Shown here in pieces: positions 19,201 to 27,054 of a stretch of DNA of 64,000 nucleotides (its first letter is position 1; each line of letters starts with the position of its first letter). The translations under genes were made by a program, and so were the position numbers. This DNA comes from Bradyrhizobiaceae bacterium Ga0074131 (lineage in GTDB: Bacteria > Pseudomonadota > Alphaproteobacteria > Rhizobiales > Xanthobacteraceae), in assembly GCA_001464035.1 (NCBI GenBank), contig LNEC01000011.1:62001-126000 (forward strand), in the 5' to 3' direction. Under the pieces are notes generated by a model. It did not search any database. It worked only from the letters and a program-made list of their open reading frames with translations, and was not told the origin of the DNA.

Positions 19201-19398
19201 ATGACTTACGAGGAACGAGTGGAACAAGCGATCGCAGCCAACGATATTGAGACGCTGGTCAAGTTCACTTATGGCTACCCTTGCAAGTGCACAACAATAG
19301 AGGGCGAGCCAATGTGCATCTGCAAGATGCTGGAAAAAGCAGCCCGCGCAAAAGTCATTCCGCTACCTCTGTTTAGTGGAAAAATCGAGCGGGTCTGA
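19201..19398 (+). CDS. small conserved-looking protein with paired Cys motifs
   Basis: This 65-residue protein has four cysteines in the pattern C-K-C and C-I-C (YPCKCTTIEGEPMCICKML), suggestive of a metal site or disulfide pair. The N-terminus is helical and acidic. I use the ATG at 19201 rather than a TTG at 19195. Codon use is less GC-rich than neighbours. No clear ribosome binding site is seen (GTTGAG only). I do not recognise the family. Confidence 0.55.
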   Translation: MTYEERVEQAIAANDIETLVKFTYGYPCKCTTIEGEPMCICKMLEKAARAKVIPLPLFSGKIERV

Positions 19399-19757
19399 GC
19401 GCAGCCGAGCATTTTCAGCGGACCATTTGTTTCCGAGGTCTGGACTCGAACTGTCATTACCAAGCTTTCGTTGCCGCTGACTTCGACCGGCACGGGCACC
19501 GAGGGATCTGTGGTTGAGACGGCCTAAACAGCGCCGGAACGCATCGCACGCTTGGTGGCGACCCGTGGCGACTTCATCGAATCGAAGCAGATCCCCTCAA
19601 GAAGAGGTCCGATGATACAAACAACAGTAAAGATGAGTTAGTTGGTCGGGGCAGCTGGATTCGAACCAACGACCTGCAGTACCCAAAACTGCCGATTGGC
19701 TAGGAAAACCTGTCGTTACACGCTTCAAGCGCCGCCAGCAAGGCGGCTGGCGGCCGC
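19399..19757. other. intergenic stretch with tRNA remnant
   Basis: No protein gene is supported here. The only structure is the 3' portion of a tRNA-Pro on the minus strand, listed separately. A plus-strand frame starting at 19642 (MVGAAGFEPTT...) is just the translation of that tRNA antisense. Confidence 0.6.
19643..19692 (-). pseudogene. truncated tRNA-Pro(UGG), 3' portion
   Basis: Read on the minus strand, this gives a 5-bp anticodon stem (GCAGT/ACTGC) around loop TTTGGGT with anticodon TGG, a 5-nt variable region, a good T-arm (GTTGG, TTCGAAT, CCAGC), the 3' acceptor strand TGCCCCG, discriminator A and an encoded CCA. The partner 5' acceptor strand CGGGGCA and a D-arm are absent upstream (19693 onward), where the sequence diverges. 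It is therefore about 50 nt of a tRNA, either an attachment-site remnant or a decayed gene. It lies 66 bp beyond the DUF192 stop codon. Confidence 0.75.
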
Positions 19758-20249
19758 TCATCGGCCCTTGAACAGGGGATGGGCGACCCGGTCACCGGGC
19801 GCGATGCCGTATTTCTGCGCGGTGCCGGCGATCACCTCAAGCACCCCTTTGGCCAGCCCCCCCGAGGAGATGATCTTGGTGGATTGCGGCTCGGTATTCT
19901 CCGCGATGCGCAGGATGCGGCCGTCGGCGCGGATGAAGATCATGTCGAGCGGGATGTAGGTGTTCTTCATCCACATCGATATCTGCTGTTCCGGCGAGAA
20001 GTCGAACAGCATTCCCTTCCCGTCCGGCAATTCCTTGCGGTACATCAGGCCGGTTTGCTTCTCCTCTTCCGTCGTCGCCATCTCGACCGAGAAAACATGT
20101 ACGCCGTTCTTGGTAACGATTTCGAGCGGCTGGAAGCTCGCCGCCCGCGCCCCCACGGCCGTCAGTGCGCAAAGCGCGAGCGCCGCCGCCATAGATATCC
20201 AGAACCGGGCGCGGCCGCTGCGTCGATCGACACTCGAATCAAAACTCAT
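19758..20249 (-). CDS. DUF192 family secreted protein
   Basis: This 163-residue protein has an N-terminal signal peptide (hydrophobic run near residues 18-36, ending in GARA) and a DUF192 domain: HVFSVEMATTEEEKQTGLMYRKEL, MLFDF, ISMWMKNTYIPLDMIFI and IISSGGLAKGVLEV. The family is a small periplasmic or extracytoplasmic beta fold of unknown role. The ATG at 20249 is preferred to a TTG two codons earlier. It follows the cold-shock gene on the same strand with a 155-nt gap, so they may form one unit. Confidence 0.9.
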   Translation of the reverse strand: MSFDSSVDRRSGRARFWISMAAALALCALTAVGARAASFQPLEIVTKNGVHVFSVEMATTEEEKQTGLMYRKELPDGKGMLFDFSPEQQISMWMKNTYIPLDMIFIRADGRILRIAENTEPQSTKIISSGGLAKGVLEVIAGTAQKYGIAPGDRVAHPLFKGR

Positions 20250-20404
20250 CAACAACGCTCACCAAGGCCGTGGAGAATCCCCGAATGCTAGCCCAATGAT
20301 CGTGGCAAATGCCAGACCCTCGGCGACGGCGGACGGGTATTTTCGCGCAGCCGGCGCACGCCGATGTCAACGGCCTGGAACGATGTCGCGTCTTGGAGCG
20401 CGCG

Positions 20405-21136
20405 CTAGTGCGACGACAGTCCCGGCGCGCCGGCTTCCGGCTGGATTTCAGCCGCCATCATCCCCTTCGAGCCGGGCCCGAACCGTACCAGCACGTACTG
20501 GCCAGGGCGTAGCTCGGTCATCCCGAAGCGGCGCAGGGTTTCCATATGCACGAAGATGTCGGGCGTCCCCTCTCCGCAGGTCAGGAAGCCGAAGCCACGC
20601 AGCCGGTTGAACCATTTGACCTGCGCCCGCTCCAAGCCGCTGGTCGGGGTGACGCTGACATGGGTCCGCGGCGGCAGCATCTGCGCCGGATGGATCGCGG
20701 TGGATTCGTCCATCGAAAGAATCCGGAACGCCTGATGGCCCTTCTGGCGCTGCACGCATTCACAGACTATCCGCGCGCCTTCATAGGCGGTTTGATAGCC
20801 GTCGCGCCTAAGCACGGTGACGTGCAGAAGCACGTCCGGCCAGCCATTGTCAGGCACGATGAAGCCGTAGCCCTTTGAAGCATCAAACCATTTGATGACG
20901 CCGGAGATTTCGACCAGGCTGGCGGCGCTCTCGCCAAGCCCCGTCAGCGCATCGATCGCGGGATCGCGCCCGGCGTTGCCTGCAAATTCGTTCGGCCCAA
21001 GCCGGTCCGGTCCCGTTCCGCCTGATGGCGGACCCCCGAGCTTCTTGGACTCAAATCCGTCCGACCCCATGACCCCGGACCCCACCCCATCATCGACGAC
21101 CCATACCGCTGCGGTGTCGTCGGAATTCGCGCCCAT
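20405..21136 (-). CDS. double cold-shock domain protein
   Basis: This 243-residue protein has two cold-shock domains. The first (about 77-140) has GVIKWFDASKGYGFIVPDN and DVLLHVTVL; the second (about 170-235) has AQVKWFNRLRGFGFLTCGEG and DIFVHMETLRRFG. RNP1-like aromatic residues are kept in both. The first 70 residues are polar and probably disordered. Such twin-CSD proteins are common in alphaproteobacteria and bind RNA or single-stranded DNA as chaperones. The start at 21136 lacks a strong ribosome binding site. Confidence 0.9.
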   Translation of the reverse strand: MGANSDDTAAVWVVDDGVGSGVMGSDGFESKKLGGPPSGGTGPDRLGPNEFAGNAGRDPAIDALTGLGESAASLVEISGVIKWFDASKGYGFIVPDNGWPDVLLHVTVLRRDGYQTAYEGARIVCECVQRQKGHQAFRILSMDESTAIHPAQMLPPRTHVSVTPTSGLERAQVKWFNRLRGFGFLTCGEGTPDIFVHMETLRRFGMTELRPGQYVLVRFGPGSKGMMAAEIQPEAGAPGLSSH

Positions 21137-21267
21137 CCATGAGATTTCATGATGACGCCACGCGAATCTCTCGAATCAAAGATAACACTCCCGCTTGCGG
21201 CGCATAGATAAAAAACCATTCTGCCCCGAGCTATGAACAGCTTGCGCGGCCTCGAATCACTCGGTCG

Positions 21268-22029
21268 TCAATTGCCGACGAACGGCCCAAGCGTCTCGCC
21301 GATGTCGTGTCTGATCACGAGGTCGGCAATGTCGTCCTGTTCGGTGGGCTCGTTGTTGATGATCACCAGCCTCGCGCCGCAGTTCTTGGCCAGCATCGGA
21401 AACCCTGCCGCCGGCCACACCACCAGCGACGAGCCGATTGCGATGAACAGGTCGCAGTGTTGGGCCAGTTCGGTGGCGCGGCGCATGGCGTCTTCCGGCA
21501 TCGCCTGCCCGAACGAGATGGTCGCGGTCTTGACCGGCTCGTGGCATGACGCGCAGCCGGGTGCGCCACCGGTTTCCTCGAAGCGCAGCCTTACCCACGC
21601 CAGATCGTAGGCTAGCCCGCAGCCGATGCAGCGGGCATAGGTGGTGTTGCCGTGGAGCTCGACGACATGTTCGGCGGCGAAGCCGGACATCTGGTGCAGA
21701 TTGTCGATGTTCTGGGTGACGATGGCGGGGATCTTGCCGGCCTTGTAAAGCGAGGCGAGCGCGCGGTGACCGCGCCCCGGCCGCGCGGCGGCGAAGGTCG
21801 GCTCCATCGCAAAGCGCCGTCGCCATGACTCGTCGCGGGCGTCTGGACTGGCAACGAATTCATCGAACGGGATCGGCCGGTTGCGGGTCCACAATCCGCC
21901 TGGCGAGCGGAAATCGGGAATGCCGCTTTCCGTTGAAATGCCGGCGCCGGTGAAGGGAACGATGGTGGACGCCTCGGCGATCATGTCGCCGAGTTGTTCC
22001 ACGCCGCTGCGAAGATCGGTTGCGATCAT
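21268..22029 (-). CDS. cobB: NAD-dependent protein deacylase, sirtuin family
   Basis: This protein of about 253 residues carries the Sir2 signatures: TGAGISTESGIPDFRS (NAD site), TQNIDNLHQMSG, catalytic His in VELHGN, a zinc site with two C-x2-C pairs (CIGC, CASC), GSSLVVWPA and INNEPT. It removes acyl groups from protein lysines using NAD+. I use the ATG at 22029 (MIATDLRSG); a start at 22050 adds seven residues. It is transcribed alone, away from a tiny plus-strand gene. CobB is the usual name, but the substrate range is unknown. Confidence 0.9.
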   Translation of the reverse strand: MIATDLRSGVEQLGDMIAEASTIVPFTGAGISTESGIPDFRSPGGLWTRNRPIPFDEFVASPDARDESWRRRFAMEPTFAAARPGRGHRALASLYKAGKIPAIVTQNIDNLHQMSGFAAEHVVELHGNTTYARCIGCGLAYDLAWVRLRFEETGGAPGCASCHEPVKTATISFGQAMPEDAMRRATELAQHCDLFIAIGSSLVVWPAAGFPMLAKNCGARLVIINNEPTEQDDIADLVIRHDIGETLGPFVGN

Positions 22030-22235
22030 GGGATGATATCCGAAATACATGGCCGCGTTGACTATAGCACGGCTGGTCGGATTGCCAGGTCAACCGCAGA
22101 GTCGATCGCGCTGTTCGATCGCGCCTGCCGACGTGAATTACCCGAGGACAATCAGGATCCCGAAACTTCCTGTCCCAATGAAGCCCCAATCGCCGACACC
22201 AATGGGCCAGGGACAAGAATCAGAGAGACATCGGC

Positions 22236-22391
22236 ATGATCGAACGGCAGAACAACGCCGCGCGCGAGCGGGAAGAAATTGCAAACCGCGTTGCACGCTT
22301 CAAAGCCACGCAGGAAAGATTTGAACGCGAGCGTGCGGAGTACTTTGTCACCACGCTGCAGCATGCCCGCAACGGATCGGAGCGACAGTGA
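22236..22391 (+). CDS. small helical hypothetical protein, 51 aa
   Basis: This frame encodes 51 residues, starting MIERQNNAARAREEIANR and ending NGSERQ. The composition is that of one long charged amphipathic helix, possibly coiled coil, with regular E/R spacing and GC-rich third positions. A GAGAG purine stretch lies about 9 nt before the ATG. No family is recognised. It lies 0.2 kb from the sirtuin start on the opposite strand. Confidence 0.55.
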   Translation: MIERQNNAAREREEIANRVARFKATQERFERERAEYFVTTLQHARNGSERQ

Positions 22392-22532
22392 GCGGCCCGG
22401 TACCCCGCTCGACGCGGTGATCCAGGCTCGGTGATGCAATGGGTGCATGGAACTGGTTCGCCAGCGCATTGGAACCCAGTCGGCATGGAACGTCTTCGGG
22501 GCCGCAGCGTTTGCCGCTCAATGGAGTTGCTC

Positions 22533-22745
22533 ATGCCCTACGCACTGTTCGAGAAAGAATACCGGCTCAGCCGGACCTTCCCCACCGCAACCGACGTCTG
22601 GCGCTGCGCGGAGGATTGCGGACTGGTGATTGACAACGTCGATGGCGGACAACGCCTCGATGATGGCTATGCGATCAGGCCTTGCGCGCCCGACGGCACG
22701 GAAGCTTTGGGATCGACATCGGACCGGATCACGCAAAAAGTCTGA
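22533..22745 (+). CDS. small hypothetical protein, 70 aa
   Basis: This 70-residue protein begins MPYALFEKEYRLSRTFPT, has two cysteines in its middle (WRCAEDCGLV) and a mixed alpha/beta-like composition. The ATG at 22533 has GGAG 7 nt upstream; upstream in-frame ATGs lack such a site. It is probably a cytosolic protein. I do not recognise a domain. Confidence 0.6.
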   Translation: MPYALFEKEYRLSRTFPTATDVWRCAEDCGLVIDNVDGGQRLDDGYAIRPCAPDGTEALGSTSDRITQKV

Positions 22746-22835
22746 CCTGAGCCGGAACGAAACCATCGATTCGAGGCTGTCGTCAGGGCGCCGATCTGTT
22801 CACATGCAACGTGGCGCCGCCCGCGACCCCGGGCG

Positions 22836-23060
22836 CTACTTGCCGAGGATCTCGCGACCCCGGAGCCTCGGCCCGGGATTGCGTCGCCTGAGCGATATAT
22901 CAACCTGACGAAGCCGTCGTAGTGCCGCCCCAACGCTGAAGGCGATCAGCACTTGATGGTGCCGCAACCCCTTGCCGCCCTTCACGAGGCCGAGGTCCCG
23001 TATCAGGCAGTAGCGGCCGCTGCTCATGCGGGCAAGCCGCCAATTCTTCCATCCAACCAT
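22836..23060 (-). CDS. possible small basic protein
   Basis: This frame gives 74 residues, strongly basic, with a central hydrophobic stretch (VLIAFSVGAALRRLRQVDISL). Third codon positions are GC-rich (roughly three quarters G or C by eye), as in real genes here, but there is no clear ribosome binding site and no known family. The start could also be 23075. It may be a chance frame. Confidence 0.3.
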   Translation of the reverse strand: MVGWKNWRLARMSSGRYCLIRDLGLVKGGKGLRHHQVLIAFSVGAALRRLRQVDISLRRRNPGPRLRGREILGK

Positions 23061-23257
23061 GCCGCGAGCATGCACCGCGGCGCGATTCCGTCAATTCCTG
23101 ACACGGATCGATTCCGTTTTGTTCACGCTGGAACGAACAGGGGGTGCGCTTTCACGTTCAGACAAAGCTTAACAAATGAGCCCTGATACCAGCGGCGGCC
23201 GCAATCCCGGACTCGTCATGCCCGCGCTCCCCGCCCTCGCGCGCCCGCGCAAGGACG

Positions 23258-23288
23258 ACCATGCCGCGCCCAAGGTGATGTGGATGGT
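23258..23288. repeat. imperfect ~30-bp direct repeat, copy 1 (copy 2 at 23497-23526)
   Basis: Both copies read ACCATGCC, then a short variable GC stretch, then CCAAGG(T/C)GATGTGGATGGT in the same orientation, about 240 bp apart. Beyond the repeat the two sequences diverge. Copy 1 is followed 32 nt later by the dispersed element at 23320. They may be two truncated copies of the same gene end or repeat unit. Confidence 0.6.
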
Positions 23289-23319
23289 CTCCGTGTCCAG
23301 CTCGTTGGTGCAAAAACTT

Positions 23320-23337
23320 CGAAAACAACCCCATGCA
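23320..23337 (+). repeat. dispersed 18-bp element, copy 1
   Basis: The core CGAAAACAACCCCATGCA is exactly shared with 52211-52228 and 61777-61794, all in the same orientation in this window and all outside genes. The other two copies lie in gaps between convergent genes. It is too long to recur three times by chance in 64 kb. Confidence 0.75.
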
Positions 23338-23781
23338 TCGTAACTAAGTGTCTGGAAATAAACGTCTTTCCTATATCCCGAAAGCCAACCGAAACCGCCT
23401 CTTCTGTTACTATAATTCATCTTTGAATGACATGATGACTTATAATTTCTGATGGGCTGGGAGTCCGGACAAGTCCACGTGGTCCGTCAGGCAGACACCA
23501 TGCCCGGCCAAGGCGATGTGGATGGTTGATGTCAACGGCCGTTGGTATTCAGAACCGCAAACGCCGCCCGACTGCTGCGCGGAGCCGCTGCCATTGTCTC
23601 GCCCGGCAGGCCAAGCGCTTCACCGGAGCATGCCTGCTGGATCTCGCCGCGGCGTAAGATGCCCGAATAGCGCTACACGAGACCACGCCTCGGCGGCATC
23701 ACGAAGCCTGCGCGACGGAGAGACGTAGGCGGCTCAGATTCGCGCCTGGCACTGCAGGCCCCTGCGCTGGTCAAGAGGTCA

Positions 23782-24234
23782 TCAGGTGCGAATCCTGTGT
23801 GAGTATTCCCTCGTAAGCCCCTCATAGGCTTCTAGGGGCGGGAACTCGTCAAAGCTATGGACCGCCCCGGTGGAGGTCCATGGAAATTTCCGGCAGACGT
23901 AGGTTTCAATAAACGGTTCGAACCAGCCGTGGTCAGCGAACATGGTTGGTCTCACATTGACGAACCAATCCATTCCTTCCGAACGCGTAAACATCCAGCT
24001 CTTGCAATGCGGGCAAAAGTGATGACCGGCGGAACCGTGAATACCGCCGATCACGGGTTCACCCCGGATCACGGAAAAATTCCGCGCCGGGAACGCCGCG
24101 CTCAATGAGAACGCACTCGCGCTCATGCGCTGGCACCCGGTACAATGACAAGCCATTGTCAGAAGTGGCGCAGCCGACGCTCGTATTTGAATTTCTCCGC
24201 AGCGGCATTGACCGTCGAGATTCCAAGAACGCAT
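23782..24234 (-). CDS. GFA/CENP-V domain protein
   Basis: This 150-residue protein has the zinc-binding cysteine layout of the glutathione-dependent formaldehyde-activating family: C-x-C at 10-12, C-x-C-x2-C at 29-34 (CHCTGC) and C-x2-C at 74-77 (CPHC). SAFS and F.RSEG segments agree. Most family members are carbon-sulfur lyases or unknown enzymes, not true formaldehyde activators. The ATG at 24234 follows GGAG with 7-nt spacing; a TTG two codons earlier is unlikely. It stands alone in a patch of small genes. Confidence 0.88.
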   Translation of the reverse strand: MRSWNLDGQCRCGEIQIRASAAPLLTMACHCTGCQRMSASAFSLSAAFPARNFSVIRGEPVIGGIHGSAGHHFCPHCKSWMFTRSEGMDWFVNVRPTMFADHGWFEPFIETYVCRKFPWTSTGAVHSFDEFPPLEAYEGLTREYSHRIRT

Positions 24235-24350
24235 TTTCAAGCTCCCGGGCTTACAAAAAAGCCCTCATGGGGCGGATTTTCCGTACTTGCGGAGGGATCT
24301 CACGCTGCCGCGAAGACCGGCGGTTGCTCCCGATTCGCCGCTGACAGGGG

Positions 24351-24488
24351 TCAGGCGGCATGGGACTCTTGTTCGGCGAGCGCTTTCTCAATCTGGCGAC
24401 GCACGGCCCCGGTAGGGCGGCCCTGCCGTTCGAGAAGGCGCAGCTGATTCCATAAGCGGATGATCTGTCGCTCTTTGCCGACGTCCAT
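24351..24488 (-). CDS. small hypothetical protein, 45 aa
   Basis: This frame encodes 45 residues, beginning MDVGKERQIIRLWNQLRLL and ending EQESHAA. It is a highly charged, helix-forming chain (RQIEKALAEQ). AAGGGG sits about 6 nt before the ATG, which sets the start within a longer open frame. No family is recognised, but the ribosome binding site and composition support a real gene. Confidence 0.5.
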   Translation of the reverse strand: MDVGKERQIIRLWNQLRLLERQGRPTGAVRRQIEKALAEQESHAA

Positions 24489-24801
24489 GACGTACCCCTT
24501 GCTGGCACCACCAATGTGAACGAAGCACGAACAAATTTCAAGCTGCCACCGTCGGTTTCTTGCCGTGGAACACCGCAATGGTCGAAAGCTATTAGCAGGA
24601 CGACAAAGGCGGAAAAACAGGCCGCGCAGTCCCGGTGGCTGCCGGGCTGGCGACGGGTCCCGTCGTGGCGCGTGATGACGTCGTTGGCGGATCCGTTCCG
24701 CGCTAAGGGCCCCGCAGCACGGCTGCCGTAGTGAAGTCGGCCGCACGGAGAAACGTCGCAGCACGGGTTCTCTTCTGCAGAAAAAACCTGCATAACACCT
24801 C
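24489..24801. other. spacer between divergent small genes
   Basis: About 310 bases lie between two divergent small genes. No domain-bearing frame, tRNA or clear terminator is visible. It presumably holds the promoters of the 45-residue gene on the minus strand and the 61-residue gene on the plus strand. Confidence 0.4.
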
Positions 24802-24987
24802 ATGGCAAAAGCAAAAGTGACCTTCAAAATCATCCGGAACGCCGAGGACGACTGGAGCATCCAGGCCGATTACCCGGGTGCCGAGCCTCGTCTGATTACG
24901 GGACTGAAAAGCAAGGCCGACGCCGACGACTGGATGAACGGCGAGCGCCGCATCGGCTGGCTGCGTTCGCAGGGTTACGCCAAGTAA
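24802..24987 (+). CDS. small conserved-type protein, 61 aa
   Basis: This 61-residue protein starts MAKAKVTFKIIRNAEDDWSI and ends IGWLRSQGYAK. The pattern of short beta strands followed by a helix (KSKADADDWMNGERR) with charged surface resembles a widespread family of small rhizobial proteins of unknown role. Codon use is GC-rich and typical. No good Shine-Dalgarno is visible. Confidence 0.7.
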   Translation: MAKAKVTFKIIRNAEDDWSIQADYPGAEPRLITGLKSKADADDWMNGERRIGWLRSQGYAK

Positions 24988-25078
24988 CCGCCGCCTGCCC
25001 TGCACGCGTCGGCATTTTGCTGCTATTGACCCCCCGGACCCCCAAGACAGTCTGTTCAATCCAAGGGAGCAGGAAGCC

Positions 25079-25531
25079 ATGCGTTACCTCCACACCATGC
25101 TGCGCGTGCGCAATCTCGATGCCGCGCTGAAATTCTACCGGGATGCGCTGGGGCTGAAGGAGGTCCGCCGCATCGACAACGACAAGGCGAAGTTCACGCT
25201 GGTGTTCCTGTGTGCCGCCGAAGACGAGGCGCTTTTGAAGAATACCCCGAAGACGCGCGGCGCGCCGCTGGTGGAGCTCACCTACAACTGGGACGAGGAG
25301 AAATACGGCGAGGATCGCTATTTCGGCCACCTCGCCTACGAGGTCGACGACATTTACGCCACCTGCGATCGCCTGATGAAGATGGGCGTCACCATCAACC
25401 GCCCGCCCCGCGACGGCAACATGGCCTTCGTGCGCTCGCCCGACCTGCACTCGATCGAGCTGTTGCAGAAAGGCGATCCAAGGCCGCCGGCGGAGCCGTG
25501 GCTGTCGATGCCGAACACCGGCCATTGGTAA
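25079..25531 (+). CDS. gloA: lactoylglutathione lyase (glyoxalase I)
   Basis: This 150-residue VOC-fold protein starts YLHTMLRVRNLDAALKFYRDALGL, with metal ligands expected at His5, Glu67 (LVELTYNW), His83 (FGHLAYEV) and Glu in HSIELLQ. It converts the hemithioacetal of methylglyoxal and glutathione to S-lactoylglutathione. Length and order fit GloA. The last 15 residues (EPWLSMPNTGHW) are a typical C-terminal tail. A GGGAGCAGGAAGCC stretch precedes the ATG. It is a single gene next to several small hypothetical ones. Confidence 0.93.
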   Translation: MRYLHTMLRVRNLDAALKFYRDALGLKEVRRIDNDKAKFTLVFLCAAEDEALLKNTPKTRGAPLVELTYNWDEEKYGEDRYFGHLAYEVDDIYATCDRLMKMGVTINRPPRDGNMAFVRSPDLHSIELLQKGDPRPPAEPWLSMPNTGHW

Positions 25532-25651
25532 GCCAGGCACCGTCGGGCCCCCACGTGTCACGGTGGCGTCCCTCCTGTGCCGGCACATCAGAAGCCTTCA
25601 CGGTCGGTGAACCTTTTGGCCTCAGGTTTGACCCAGGATTCGAGGTGTCAC

Positions 25652-25822
25652 ATGAGCCAGGCGCAGCACTATCAGTTCCAGGCCGACCAGGCCAAGCGCC
25701 TGGCCCGCCAGGTTACCAGTGCTGAGGTCCGCGAGCGGCTGCTGGAAATGGCTGGCGAATACAGCCGCTACGCTGAGCTGATGGAAGCGCGCGAACGGCC
25801 CAGCGAACAGGCCTCGGCCTGA
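25652..25822 (+). CDS. small helical protein, 56 aa
   Basis: This 56-residue protein (MSQAQHYQFQADQAKRLARQ...) is a single or paired amphipathic helix rich in Ala, Glu, Gln and Arg. Small proteins of this kind, with a Y.xxA..A..LA pattern, are common in Bradyrhizobium and have no known role. The ATG at 25652 follows GAGG at 7 nt, which sets the start inside a longer frame from 25577. Confidence 0.65.
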   Translation: MSQAQHYQFQADQAKRLARQVTSAEVRERLLEMAGEYSRYAELMEARERPSEQASA

Positions 25823-25988
25823 GCAGCCCCGGCGTTGGGCAGGGCGCGGGCCGGCTGAATAAGCCTCGACAACATGAGTCGCTATCGCAGACCCGGTGAA
25901 AGCTGGCGCCGTGCATCGGTGTTCCGCTCGCCGGAACCTGTCATTCTCTCCTGCGTTCTTGATCCATGACCAACGCATGGAGGCGATG

Positions 25989-26063
25989 ATGGGAAAAGGA
26001 ATTCTGCTCTGGCTGATCGGCGTGCCGATACCGGTGATCCTCCTCTTGTGGCTGATCTTCTGA
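25989..26063 (+). CDS. tiny single-pass membrane protein, 24 aa
   Basis: The frame encodes 24 residues beginning MGKGILLWLIGVPIP and ending LLWLIF, essentially one transmembrane helix with a Pro-x-Pro kink. Very similar micro-proteins occur in many proteobacteria, from memory, with unknown function. GGAGG at 25979-25983 supports the ATG at 25989; in-frame ATGs at 25977 and 25986 are alternatives. Confidence 0.6.
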   Translation: MGKGILLWLIGVPIPVILLLWLIF

Positions 26064-26140
26064 CGCTGAGGGCAAACTAAGCTCCAACGCGGGGCAGATT
26101 TGCGCTGTGGGGGTGGCCCGGGGGCGGGGAGCCTTTTTCG

Positions 26141-26830
26141 TTGTTTTCCGCTATGAACGGCACCAGCCGATCGGCGGGAGAACAGCGCGTGCCAAACGAA
26201 AAACAGCTAACGATCTGGGGCCGGGCCAATTCGGTCAATGTGCAAAAAGTACTGTGGTGCCTGAGCGAACTCGGTCTCGCTTTCCGGCGTATCGATGCCG
26301 GCATGGCGTTCGGCAAGAACGACCAGCCCGAATATCTCGCGATGAATCCCAATGGGCGGGTGCCGACGCTGGTGGACGGCGACTATGTGCTATGGGAGTC
26401 CAATTCGATCATGCGCTACCTCCACCTCGCCTACGGCAACGGATCTCAGATCTACCCCGAGGCGCCGAAGGCGCGCGCCGGCGTCGACCGCTGGCTGGAC
26501 TGGACGCTGTCGACGCTGCAGCCGGTCGATCGCCCGGTGTTCTGGGCGCTGGTGCGCACTCCGATCGAACAACGCGACATGGTCGCGATCCAGAAGGACG
26601 CCGACGCCGAAGCCGCGCAATGGCGGATCGTCGAGGCGCAGCTGGCGACGCGGCGTTTCATCGAAGGCGACGACTTCACCATCGCAGATATCGCGCTCGG
26701 AGCCTATGCGCGGCGCTGGTTCGGGGTCGAGGGCATCACCAGGCCCGGGCTGCCCCACCTGGAACGCTGGTTCGCCGAGTTGGCCACCCGTCCCGGGTTT
26801 GCGCAGTTCGTCGCGCCGCCGATGTCGTAG
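26141..26830 (+). CDS. glutathione S-transferase family protein
   Basis: This protein of up to 229 residues has an N-terminal thioredoxin-like domain (LTIWGRANSVNVQKVLWCLSE, NPNGRVPTLVDGD, ESNSIMRYL) and an all-helical C-terminal domain (about 105-215) with the N-capping motif FTIADIALGA. The active residue is probably Ser in RANSVNV, which fits theta/beta-like bacterial GSTs. It conjugates or transfers glutathione to unknown substrates. In-frame ATGs at 26141 and 26153 and a GTG near 26189 make the start uncertain. Confidence 0.9.
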   Translation: MFSAMNGTSRSAGEQRVPNEKQLTIWGRANSVNVQKVLWCLSELGLAFRRIDAGMAFGKNDQPEYLAMNPNGRVPTLVDGDYVLWESNSIMRYLHLAYGNGSQIYPEAPKARAGVDRWLDWTLSTLQPVDRPVFWALVRTPIEQRDMVAIQKDADAEAAQWRIVEAQLATRRFIEGDDFTIADIALGAYARRWFGVEGITRPGLPHLERWFAELATRPGFAQFVAPPMS

Positions 26831-26862
26831 CGCTGGCGACAAGAAGATGCGCAGGCAGAGGT

Positions 26863-27021
26863 CTACGGCGACGAGACCGATCGCTCGAACAGCACCACGA
26901 CGATGACCACGACCAGCGTGACCGCCGCCACCGCGAGCCGCGTGTTCCAGGTCATGCCGCCGCTGACCCACCACAGCAGCGCGCAGCCCATGAGCACGGG
27001 AACGATGATATCGAGCTGCAA
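26863..27021 (-). CDS. small two-helix membrane protein, TTG start
   Basis: The 52-residue frame begins TTG CAG CTC GAT and reads QLDIIVPVLMGCALLWWVSGG, then a short polar turn, then LAVAAVTLVVVIVVVLF and a polar tail. It has two transmembrane helices and GC-rich codons. GAGGA sits about 6 nt before the TTG, which is why I accept the rare start. It lies between the GST gene and the mini porin-like gene. I do not recognise the family. Confidence 0.55.
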   Translation of the reverse strand: MQLDIIVPVLMGCALLWWVSGGMTWNTRLAVAAVTLVVVIVVVLFERSVSSP

Positions 27022-27054
27022 GTCATTCCTCGTAGCTGTTGACTGCGCCCCGCC

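Larger units (their letters stand above)
23076..23781. other. gene-poor repeat-bearing spacer
   Basis: I see no convincing gene in about 700 bases. The stretch holds an imperfect 30-bp direct repeat, one copy of a dispersed 18-bp element, and an AT-rich patch at about 23330-23460 whose composition contrasts with the surrounding DNA. Short frames on both strands have poor codon use and no domains. It looks like decayed or shuffled DNA between core blocks. Confidence 0.55.

Noticed and set aside
19642..19959. Plus-strand frame starting MVGAAGFEPTT
   Set aside because: This peptide is the antisense translation of the tRNA-Pro 3' end, a known annotation artefact, and it then runs antisense to the DUF192 gene.
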